The notes under the pieces: model-generated
Database searches by the model: none
Seen by the model: only the letters and a program-made list of their open reading frames with translations
What the model was told of the DNA's origin: nothing
Shown: piece by piece, positions 8,784-16,279 of the stretch
Numbering within the stretch: the stretch's first letter is position 1
Layout: every line of letters starts with the position of its first letter
Translations under genes and position numbers: made by a program
Source: Candidatus Iainarchaeum sp.
Lineage (GTDB): Archaea > Iainarchaeota > Iainarchaeia > Iainarchaeales > JAGVWC01
Assembly (NCBI GenBank): GCA_018304465.1
Contig: JAGVWC010000014.1
Span: 1-46,994, forward strand
Direction: 5' to 3'
DNA: 46,994 nucleotides

Positions 8784-11700
8784 TTTGAAACCACCGTAAA
8801 TCCCAATTTTTCCAAAGTAACCGCGTTGGACGCAGCGACCTTGATTTTAATGGTGTCTCCGCGCGGACAATCGCACGCCGAACACGTGGTGGTACCTGGA
8901 TCCGCGGCAACGGCTTCGAACGAAAGCCATTTGATTCCATGCACTACTTCCAACCATTCCGAAACGATTTCTTTTTCAGTGGGCTGTCGGATGTATTGGC
9001 GGTTCAGACTGGCATGCCATTTTTCCCATGCGTTTTCTTGGCATTGAATCGGTTGGATGGATAACCAGACGCTTTCAGACGGTTCGTCTTCTAGGTCTGG
9101 AAAACCCGGGGGAGAATCGTCGTTGGTTCCATTGTCAAGCCGGCACTTGTTTTCCGAATACACGGCGAATCCTTTTCCCAAACCCGATTTTGAAATCGTG
9201 GATTCGACGCGCTGCCACTTGCGGGACTCTGGATTATACCAGAACACGGCTTTGATTTGACAGTCGCCTAAATCCTGGATTTTCTTTCCGACCATTTCAA
9301 CGGTTACCGGAACAAAATTCCATTTGGGCATCAAGGTGTCTAACTGGCTTAATGGCACGGGGTTTCGCAGGGTCGCCGCCACCGTGCATTTGACACCGGG
9401 ATTATGAATCCAATAGGCTCTTCCGGCCAGCGGCGCTTGGACGCGCACGAATTTTCCGGTTTCGCGATCGTACTCAAATACTTTCCATTCGCTGGTCTGG
9501 CAATCGTTTTTTTCGGCGGTAATATCGCCTGGCAGCGAAAACAGATTCCAGCCGGACGCGATTTCGAACTTGAGTTCGTTATACATCGGTTTTCCGCGAA
9601 CCACCAGTTCCATCTTGCCGTCTCCGATGGACTGCGCTTTGATCGTGAAATCGTTCACGGTAATTTCTTGTCCTTCCTGAAGTTCGTACACCGAAGTCGT
9701 TGGCAACGGAGAAGGGATTAACTGGGTCGGCATGGTTGCTTCGGATTCCGACGAAACAATCGTGGACGTGACGCTCTCCGACGCGACTTTTTTGCCGGCT
9801 TCGTATTTGGTTCCGATGAAATTCGATACGCTGATGCGGGCCACCATGCGAGACAAGCAAGGCCTGGTCAGATTCGGTTCCTCGGAATCGACGGCGTCCA
9901 CCGCAAAACACGGCGTTACACTGGTTCCGAGTAATTCAATGCGAAGATTCGCTTCCAGCACTTGGGCAATCTGATTCGTTTCCAACGTGAACGGATCCTC
10001 TACGTGAACATTGATGATCCCGGGGTTTTCGGGTTGACTAACCACAAACGAACCGCTTTTTCCGTCGGAATGCAAAAACGTGATGGTTGCTCCGTACAAG
10101 CTCAGGGATTCACCGGGCTTGATTTTGTACGACGCCACTTGGGGCCTGATGGTCGAAGAAACCGCTTCTTCGGGGCTTGTTTTTGTTGACGTGGATTGCG
10201 CATAATACAGTTTTTTGTACACGCGTAACACGGCCACATATTGCTCCGGATAACTTTCCATGGTCACCAACTCTTCCATCGAACTCTTCCATCGTGATGT
10301 ACATGTCGGGTCCATCCACCAAAACGGTTTGGCGCGGCAATAACTCGAATTTTTCGTCCAAGGAAACTCTGCGCGTGTCATTGGCGATTTTTTCCACCAA
10401 CAACACCGCTTCGCTGTCTGTTGGAACATCGAGCACGGATACCTGATAATCTCCGACTCGAGTGGATTCGCCTTCGCGAACCTTGACAATGGTTGCGTGA
10501 GACTGCGTGAACGGTTGGATCGTAAGCGACGTTACTGGACGGTCATCGCATTTGATTCCTTCCACGTACGCACACGCGATAAAATCCACGGAATTCAAAG
10601 TCACGCGGACTTGCGCGGTGGTTTGCGGCGGCATCGGCGCGGGTTTGTATGCTTCTTTCGCAGTCACGCTTTTGCCCCACGGGTCCGTCACCAATGCGGT
10701 TTGACCTTCTTTTAGGGAAAATTTTTCATTAAAACCCACTCGAATGTCTGCGGGAACACTGGATTGGGTGATACGCAGATTCGCCATGGCTTCTTGCGTG
10801 ACTTCGCACAACGTTGCATTTTCGTCTGAAACGCATCGCTCGGTCGCGAGTTTATTCAATGTAACCGTGTGGCCCCAAATCGTTTTGGATTCGCCTTGAC
10901 GAAGCTCGATAAACGGGTTCGGCAGTTCCACGAGCGGCATGGCGATTCGGCGTTCAATGACTTGAGTATCGGTTGCAATCGCCGAATTTCCGGTGACCTG
11001 GCCCGTAATCGAATTGGCGGAACCGGTCGTTGCTTTAAGGATGTTTCGAACGCGAAAACGCGCAACCGGCAAACATCGAACGTCATTCGGTTCCGGACAC
11101 AGCATTTTGTTTTGCCAATAATCCATGAACTCGATTTCAAAACCGGTTTCGCGAACAATTCCGGTTTGTTTTTGTTTCAAATCGAAATCTTTTCCGAGAC
11201 TAACGACAATCTGGTTGTTTTGGGATTGTTCAGTAACCACGAACGCGGCTTTGGTGTCCGCGATGGCAGCAACCCTCAAAATCAATTTTTCTCCGATCGC
11301 CATTTTTTCTCCGTCAGACAACGAAAAATCCGTGGCGGTTCCGTTGGGAAGCGAAGCCGTGCCCGACACGCTTCTAAACGCGGTACACGGCGTGCCCGGA
11401 GTACACATCGGGGTCGCGATCAGGATCCGATGCAACGTCACTTTCGTGAGCGTGGACGAATTCTTTTGAACGGCAGCGGTCTGGTATGGAACCAGGGAAA
11501 ACTGTTCTCCAAGCTTGACAATAATGTGATCCGGTTGGGACGATTCTTTTTTCACCACAAAAGTACCCATCCAACTCCTCTGAACCATGTTTGTGTCCAG
11601 GGAAGGAATCGTTGACTGGGTGACGTCTTGAAGCAAAATAGAATACTTGTTTCCCATGACCATAAACCAAACGGGTTCGCCTTGAATCACGTGAATTTTT

Positions 11701-12014
11701 TCCGGAGCCGAACAACCCACCAAATCGGATTGGGTGGTGCAACCGGAAACCACGACCGTGGCACCCGGCATCAGCAGGGTACACACCTGCATGTTCGAAT
11801 CCGAATTAACATCCGAACACGTGTTTCCGATCATGCTTTCGGCGCGAACAAACAGCGAATTCGTGTTTTCCGAGAATTTCGCGGTCTGACCGGCGATCAT
11901 TGAAAAGGACTGGCCAAACGTACCGTTGAATTCCGGTTCCGGCGGCGACAATGCCGCGACACTGGACGCGATTACGAGCAAACACAATGCAATTACAAAT
12001 TTGGTTTGATTCAT
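8780..12014 (-). pseudogene. Large repeat-containing surface protein, frame broken by a 13-bp duplication
   Basis: Two overlapping open frames (12014 down to about 10282, and about 10281 down to 8780) are halves of one protein of 1073 residues once a single copy of a 13-bp tandem duplication is removed. It has a signal peptide (MNQTKFVIALCLLVIASS). At least five units of roughly 100 residues, probably six with the N-terminal one, share the pattern G-x-x-F-x-L-x5-QTA-x-V, for example LGEQFSLVPYQTAAV, LGKDFDLKQKQTGIV, FNEKFSLKEGQTALV and LDEKFELLPRQTVLV. The C-terminal part has two GWN-type modules, GWNLFSLPGDI and KWNFVPV, each ending with GxxYWI/GxFAVY and a Cys. There is no membrane anchor. 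Start ATG 12014 is preferred because the TATA box is 27 nt upstream. As read, translation would end after the first half with a short unrelated tail. Confidence 0.8.
10269..10294. repeat. Perfect 13-bp tandem duplication causing the frameshift
   Basis: AACTCTTCCATCG occurs twice head to tail at 10269-10281 and 10282-10294. Deleting one copy restores a continuous frame reading DMYITMEELVTMESYPEQY across the junction and regenerates the fifth repeat of the surface protein. Confidence 0.9.
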
Positions 12015-12037
12015 TGGCTTCATTACAATCTTCCCCC

Positions 12038-12045
12038 TATTTAAA
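12038..12045 (-). promoter_or_regulatory. TATA box for the repeat surface protein
   Basis: TTTAAATA on the minus strand, centred 27 nt before ATG 12014. The surrounding gap (12024-12144) also holds a second AT-rich element (GATATTTATAAAC, minus, about 12092-12104), the 6-bp inverted repeat CAAAGA-TAAT-TCTTTG at 12076-12091, and a seven-T tract on the minus strand near 12129-12135 that may end transcription of the upstream gene. Confidence 0.5.
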
Positions 12046-12144
12046 GGTTGCTTGGTTGGATTTCAAATCCATGACCAAAGATAATTCTTTGTTTATAAAT
12101 ATCCCTGTTTTTGGTTAGGGATCGACCGAAAAAAAGGCTTTTGG

Positions 12145-12765
12145 TTACTTGAGCGAGGCCTGATGATCGCGCACTTCGATGACGGAATCCGAAAACTGGC
12201 TTAGGATTTTGATGACATCCATGTTGTCTTCAGTTTTGATGATCAACAATACGCCGAGTACTTTTTCGGTTCGAATCTTGTTGGCGATCGAATGCACGAA
12301 CTTGGTGATGGCTTCCGGTTTGTTGTAAATCAGCAAGGTGGAAAGCGAATCCACGACCAAGAATTTGTTTCCTTCGATTTTTTGGAATAACTTGTTAAGC
12401 AAGACGCTGAGTTCCACGAGTTGCTGAGGCGACTCCAAATAATTGTAATGCGGTCCTTCGAGTTCCGGTGCACCCGACATCTGGGAAATGCAGTCCACGA
12501 ATTCGATTTTGTTCTGAACAAACGGGGTTGGGGGAAGTTTGCAAATCAAATCCACCAATGGCTTGTTTACCGAAACGATTACGCCGGGCATGTCGGCTTT
12601 TTCAAAGTAACGTACCAGTCCCGCGTTGGCATCCGAATACTCGATCGCGTCAATGATCGCAAGTACCACGCCGGTTTTTCCAAGACCCGACAAACTCATT
12701 TCGAGTTTCATTTGGATCCGCTTGTTAGGATCCAAATACGCTTCCAAATCCACAGGGTCCGTCAT
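12145..12765 (-). CDS. Degenerate KaiC/RecA-fold protein without a P-loop
   Basis: A 206-residue protein with the fold pattern of archaeal RecA-superfamily signalling proteins. The KaiC-like strand and turn VIVSVNKPLVDL (about 62-73) and a Walker-B-like strand with Ser/Leu follow-up (KFLVVDSLSTLL, about 134-145) are present. The Walker A position is not: GLGKTG near residue 28 sits before a strand-helix and lacks the GxxxxGK[ST] spacing. It lies directly downstream of an intact KaiC gene (10-nt gap) and has its own GAGG Shine-Dalgarno site before ATG 12765. The pair probably forms a regulatory heteromer, which is inferred from adjacency. Confidence 0.65.
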   Translation of the reverse strand: MTDPVDLEAYLDPNKRIQMKLEMSLSGLGKTGVVLAIIDAIEYSDANAGLVRYFEKADMPGVIVSVNKPLVDLICKLPPTPFVQNKIEFVDCISQMSGAPELEGPHYNYLESPQQLVELSVLLNKLFQKIEGNKFLVVDSLSTLLIYNKPEAITKFVHSIANKIRTEKVLGVLLIIKTEDNMDVIKILSQFSDSVIEVRDHQASLK

Positions 12766-12775
12766 ACACGCTTCC

Positions 12776-13525
12776 TCACAATTCTTCGAATAATTCCTGT
12801 TTGGAAAGTACTTTTAAACCGTTTAATCCCAGTTCCAGCGGATGCAGTTTTTCGGATATCTTGGTTCCCCGCATCTTTAAGACCCCGACGCTTCGAATAA
12901 ACCGGTTTTCGATTTTGGTGTGATACAACAACACCACGCCGTCCGCCACGTATTCTTCCAATCCAAACAAGCTATGCGAATTCTCCAAGGTAATTTCGTT
13001 GGTGATAATCGTGGTTCCGCCCAAACGCTTTAACATGCGCCCCAAATCCAAAATGCTTTTTCTTGCTTCCAGTTCTTTTTCAAAAAACAACCGAAAAACG
13101 ACTCCCGGGTCAATCACGATGCGCCGCGCTTTGACCGAATCCACGGTTTCTTCGATCGCGTTCTTTAATTTTTCAAAATCGTACAACTGAATGGTTTCGA
13201 TTTTTAACCGCCGATCTTTAATCAGCGGAATGAAATCAAACCCGTAATACGCGGCTTGCTTGACGATTTCAGGCTCGGATTCTTCCAACGAAATATACAC
13301 GCCGTTTTCGCCGTATTTGACCACGCCGTTATACAAAAATTCAATGCAAAAACTGGTTTTTCCGGCACCTGGATCCCCCGATACCACCACCAGGTTTCCT
13401 TCCGGAATTCCGCCGCCCAACAAATCATCCAACCCCGGAATACCCGTCTGGGTTCGATTAGGTTTGGCCACGGAAGAATCTTCAAACTTGACTTCTTCAA
13501 GTGGTTCTTTTTTCGGGATCGCCAT
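12776..13525 (-). CDS. KaiC-domain ATPase
   Basis: A 249-residue single-domain KaiC/RadA-family ATPase. The family lead-in TGIPGLDDLLGGGIPEGN (27-44) runs into Walker A GDPGAGKTS (50-58), then VYISLEESE, where KaiC proteins carry paired acidic residues, and the Walker B strand RRIVIDPGVVF. Start ATG 13525 is chosen over the longer frame because a TATA box lies at 13559-13568. The gene sits between a major pilin and surface-protein genes and forms an operon with a degenerate KaiC homologue. The archaellum ATPase partner ArlH/FlaH is also a KaiC-like protein, so a role in controlling the nearby pilus is possible. Nothing in the sequence proves it. Confidence 0.8.
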   Translation of the reverse strand: MAIPKKEPLEEVKFEDSSVAKPNRTQTGIPGLDDLLGGGIPEGNLVVVSGDPGAGKTSFCIEFLYNGVVKYGENGVYISLEESEPEIVKQAAYYGFDFIPLIKDRRLKIETIQLYDFEKLKNAIEETVDSVKARRIVIDPGVVFRLFFEKELEARKSILDLGRMLKRLGGTTIITNEITLENSHSLFGLEEYVADGVVLLYHTKIENRFIRSVGVLKMRGTKISEKLHPLELGLNGLKVLSKQELFEEL

Positions 13526-13558
13526 TAAAACGCCTGCTATAATAGAAAAATACTTAAT

Positions 13559-13568
13559 AGTATAAATA
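13559..13568 (-). promoter_or_regulatory. TATA box for the KaiC operon
   Basis: TATTTATACT on the minus strand about 39 nt before ATG 13525, predicting a leader of roughly 13 nt. Confidence 0.5.
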
Positions 13569-13613
13569 CTCGTGCATTTGTCCAAAACCTTTTTTTTTGG
13601 CGGATGCTCAACC

Positions 13614-13664
13614 CACAAAAAATAAAAAAATAGAAAAAAAAGTAAAACGAGTTAATCGTTTTAC
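13614..13664 (-). terminator. Intrinsic hairpin-plus-T-tract terminator of the pilin gene
   Basis: A perfect 9-bp stem (GTAAAACGA at 13642-13650 and TCGTTTTAC at 13656-13664, 5-nt loop) overlaps the pilin stop codon. It is followed on the minus strand by T8, T7 and T6 tracts down to about 13617. The form is that of a bacterial rho-independent terminator, whereas archaeal terminators are usually T-tracts alone. It separates the pilin from the KaiC operon. Confidence 0.75.
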
Positions 13665-14182
13665 TGTGCGGTTCCGTTACAGGTGATCGAGGTACTGCGG
13701 TTGAAGTCGCCATCGTAATATGAAATATTGATGATGGTTTGGTACTTCTTTCCGGTCATTTCGCCTTCGGCCATACCGGCTGGTGCTGCAATTCCCAAGT
13801 CGAACTCTTGTCCGGTGGTGATTTGTGATGTACGGGTTCCGCCGACGGAAATGTTATAATCCGTTCCGAGAGCTGTTGGGACCGTTCCGCCATTGGGAAT
13901 TGGAGACCAACTGACACCCGTGATGTGTACTCCGCTCAAGCTTCGACCGGTAAGGTTTGATACCTTCAAAGCCCATGCCTGGTCGCCGCCAATGATCGTT
14001 GTTCCGGTCAAGTATTGGTTTCGGACCGAAAAAGTTGATCCTGGCGCATTACAGGTCGCATTTCCGCTCGGGTTTCCGACGAGCACAACCAGTGCCGCGA
14101 TTACGACTACGATAACAACCAAAGCCCATCCGTAAGTCATAAGGTATTCAAGAGCCGATTGTCCCTTTTTGTGTGAAAACAT
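13661..14182 (-). CDS. Major type IV pilin-like protein with class III signal peptide
   Basis: A 173-residue archaeal prepilin. The N-terminus MFSHKKG-QSALEYLMTYGW is a textbook class III signal. Cleavage is expected after Gly7, with Glu5 of the mature protein present, followed by the hydrophobic assembly helix ALVVIVVVIAALVVLV. The remainder is a Gly/Thr/Ser-rich beta domain with few Cys and several N-x-S/T sites, fitting an exposed glycosylated pilin. It has the strongest translation signal in the window, GGAGG 8 nt before the ATG, plus two candidate promoters, a palindrome at 14203-14220 and a hairpin terminator. It is a single-gene unit, likely the abundant filament subunit of the pilus encoded upstream. 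Confidence 0.9.
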   Translation of the reverse strand: MFSHKKGQSALEYLMTYGWALVVIVVVIAALVVLVGNPSGNATCNAPGSTFSVRNQYLTGTTIIGGDQAWALKVSNLTGRSLSGVHITGVSWSPIPNGGTVPTALGTDYNISVGGTRTSQITTGQEFDLGIAAPAGMAEGEMTGKKYQTIINISYYDGDFNRSTSITCNGTAQ

Positions 14183-14202
14183 CTTCTGTTCCTCCTTTGT
14201 GA

Positions 14203-14220
14203 TTTCAAAACGTTTTGAAA
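14203..14220. promoter_or_regulatory. Perfect 18-bp palindrome in the pilin leader, candidate operator
   Basis: TTTCAAAACGTTTTGAAA reads identically on both strands. It lies about 20 nt before the pilin ATG, at the transcription start predicted from the proximal TATA-like element (14235-14244), so a dimeric regulator bound here could block initiation. As RNA it could also form a small hairpin just upstream of the Shine-Dalgarno site. Confidence 0.55.
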
Positions 14221-14234
14221 AAAGGATGTTTTTT

Positions 14235-14244
14235 CGATAAATAC
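14235..14244 (-). promoter_or_regulatory. Proximal TATA-like element of the pilin gene
   Basis: GTATTTATCG on the minus strand. Transcription would begin near 14213, inside the palindrome, giving a leader of about 30 nt with GGAGG at 14191-14195. Confidence 0.45.
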
Positions 14245-14257
14245 AATCCCTTTGGTG

Positions 14258-14272
14258 TTTTTAAAGCTAACG
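14258..14272 (-). promoter_or_regulatory. Distal pilin promoter element, shared 15-mer
   Basis: CGTTAGCTTTAAAAA on the minus strand contains a TATA-like core. The same 15 bases occur upstream of the PRC-barrel gene (38956-38970). From here the pilin leader would be about 54 nt. Confidence 0.45.
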
Positions 14273-14349
14273 TATTCGGATGTCAAAGAAAGCGTTTTTT
14301 TCCGCGTTAATTGAAAATAAAACGGAAAATGACGTTTCAAGAGGCTTTT

Positions 14350-15363
14350 TTAGGTCTTAAGCAAGTCTCCGAAAATGCCTTGTAATACGAGTCGAATCAC
14401 GAAAAACAACACCAATCCAACAATCAGAATAAAGGGAATGAATTTGATTCCGTTTTTTTCTTTTCCCGTATTAATGGCCCCTAAGGTTAACGCCGCAAAG
14501 ATACTGGTGACAAACAAGGCGACAATCGAAAAATTGACCACAAATTCGGGGGAAAGCCCTTTTCGCTCGCCGCTCACCATCTTGACAATGATCTGAAGGT
14601 TTCCAGAAGCGCTGGAACCCGACGCCAAGTCGCCTATACCGCCTCCGGTCAAACTGGCCAATTGATTGGCTAAAATCTGGACAATAAACGAACTGATACC
14701 AAACAGAATCGGGGCACCCAAGGCCGCGGAAATGAATATCAGCACGATGTACATGCTGGTTTCCGCGCGCGACTCATCTTGAACCGCTTTTTGTTCCCGA
14801 ATATCGTCTCCCAATTGGATTAACAAGTCCGCGATTTGTCCGCCGGACTGGATTCCACGGGCAATCAACCACATGGTGCGTTGAAACACCGTGGAACGAA
14901 TGTTGGCGCCCATGTTTTCCAATGCGCGTTCCAATGTTTGTCCCGCGAGTATTTCTTTGCTGGCATTCTTTAACTCGGTTTCCAAAGGACCGAACTCGGG
15001 CCGCGCCGAAACGAATAACGCACGCTCCGTCGTCATGCCGGACTTGATATTAGACGCGATTAATTGCAACGCGTCGGGAAGAACCCCTTCCACGAACCGT
15101 CCTTTTCCTTCCGCGCGCAGACTCAACCACAAGTACGCGCCGCCAAAAAACATCAAAAACGATACAACGAACACGACCGGAAACGACAATTGAAAAAACA
15201 AATACAGGTTAATGGCCACGCCAAAGCTTAACGCCAATCCATACGCGAGCAAAAACCCGAGAAATTTATCGGCATCAATGTTGATTCCGACGTACCGAAG
15301 GTTTCTGCGGACTTCGTCGGCAATGTGAGATGGAATCAATCGTGCAATTCTTTGGTACGCCAT
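14350..15363 (-). CDS. tadC: Type IV pilus platform protein, GspF/TadC (ArlJ-like) family
   Basis: A 337-residue polytopic inner-membrane platform protein. Two N-terminal helices (FLLAYGLALSFGVAINLYLFF and a following segment) precede the cytoplasmic helical GspF/T2SSF domain (EGVLPDALQLIASNIKSGMT, ERALENMGANI, RGIQSGGQIADLLIQLGDDI). At least three further helices lead to the C-terminus (FIPFILIVGLVLFFVIRL). It works with the motor ATPase to assemble pilins. GGAG lies about 10 nt before ATG 15363, and the gene starts 13 nt after the other GspF-like gene, as the last gene of this operon. Paired TadB/TadC-type platform genes are usual for Tad-like systems. Confidence 0.85.
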   Translation of the reverse strand: MAYQRIARLIPSHIADEVRRNLRYVGINIDADKFLGFLLAYGLALSFGVAINLYLFFQLSFPVVFVVSFLMFFGGAYLWLSLRAEGKGRFVEGVLPDALQLIASNIKSGMTTERALFVSARPEFGPLETELKNASKEILAGQTLERALENMGANIRSTVFQRTMWLIARGIQSGGQIADLLIQLGDDIREQKAVQDESRAETSMYIVLIFISAALGAPILFGISSFIVQILANQLASLTGGGIGDLASGSSASGNLQIIVKMVSGERKGLSPEFVVNFSIVALFVTSIFAALTLGAINTGKEKNGIKFIPFILIVGLVLFFVIRLVLQGIFGDLLKT

Positions 15364-15376
15364 GGTTTTCTACTCC

Positions 15377-16279
15377 TTAATCTTCCGCCATCAGCGATGG
15401 CCGCTTGGACTTGATGATTCCCACGTACATGAACTGGGAAATCATGATTGCTCCCAAAAAACCCCATAACAAGTTTTCATCAATGGGCGATTCGGGAAAC
15501 GTGGACAAAATCACCATTAACGTCAAACCCAACGCCGGAATAATGACCCCCAGCATCATGTAAATCAAGGACAACATCCGCAAGTCGGCGCCGTATTTTT
15601 TGATCTGAATCACTTGTTCTTTGGTCATGGTGGACACCAGTTCGGTCAACACCAATGAAATATCCGCGCCGGCTTTCAAACCATTGACGATTTGCCAGAG
15701 GCTTCGGCGGAAAAACACAGACGGCGTTCGAATCGCGGCCCGCTGTAAGGCTTCTTCTTCGGGGTACCCCGCGTTGATTTCATCCACGGATCGTTTGAGT
15801 TCCGCGCTTAAAGTTCCATACGCGCCGTACGCCACCAATTGCAACGCGCCAAACAAACTGACACCGGAACGGATCTGAATCGTGATCGTTCGCAGTCCGA
15901 AAATCAGGTTTCGTTCCACGTCCCGCACTTTTTTCTTGATCTGAATCTTGGGATAAAACGCGATTTGAATGAACACGAGTCCGGCCGCCATGATTCCGAT
16001 CGTTGGAGGCGCCGTAAACATCAGGTCCGGCGCCAGATAAAACATGAAAAAAACTCCGACCAAGGTCCATAAAACGAAATGAAAAATGCCCGTCAGGATC
16101 GCGATCGCCATGTAGCGCTCGGAACTGAGTTTCATGTCGGCTTGTTCAAGTTCCAAATCGAGCATGGGAAACAAACCCGAAAACATCGCGCCAAGCCCCG
16201 TAAACGGCTCCGACAGTTTTTCCAGCGAGGAAAACGGCATCGGTGCAAACGGAATCGTTATTTTCTTGACCGGGTTCAT
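15377..16279 (-). CDS. tadB: Type IV pilus platform protein, GspF/TadB-like family
   Basis: A 300-residue membrane protein. A soluble amphipathic N-terminus (about 55 residues) precedes two helices (AIAILTGIFHFVLWTLVGVFF and a second to about residue 110). The cytoplasmic GspF domain follows (RNLIFGLRTITIQIRSGVS, EEALQRAA, SLWQIVNGLKAGADISLVL), and then two C-terminal helices. Its ATG overlaps the ATPase stop as ATGA (16276-16279), so it is translated with the motor. It is the likely partner of the 337-residue platform protein. The TadB versus TadC naming is by position and pattern only. Confidence 0.8.
   Translation of the reverse strand: MNPVKKITIPFAPMPFSSLEKLSEPFTGLGAMFSGLFPMLDLELEQADMKLSSERYMAIAILTGIFHFVLWTLVGVFFMFYLAPDLMFTAPPTIGIMAAGLVFIQIAFYPKIQIKKKVRDVERNLIFGLRTITIQIRSGVSLFGALQLVAYGAYGTLSAELKRSVDEINAGYPEEEALQRAAIRTPSVFFRRSLWQIVNGLKAGADISLVLTELVSTMTKEQVIQIKKYGADLRMLSLIYMMLGVIIPALGLTLMVILSTFPESPIDENLLWGFLGAIMISQFMYVGIIKSKRPSLMAED

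Noticed and set aside
12660..12700. GLGKTG in the 206-residue KaiC-like protein as a Walker A motif
   Set aside because: It lacks the GxxxxGK[ST] spacing and lies before the expected first strand. It is treated as chance resemblance.
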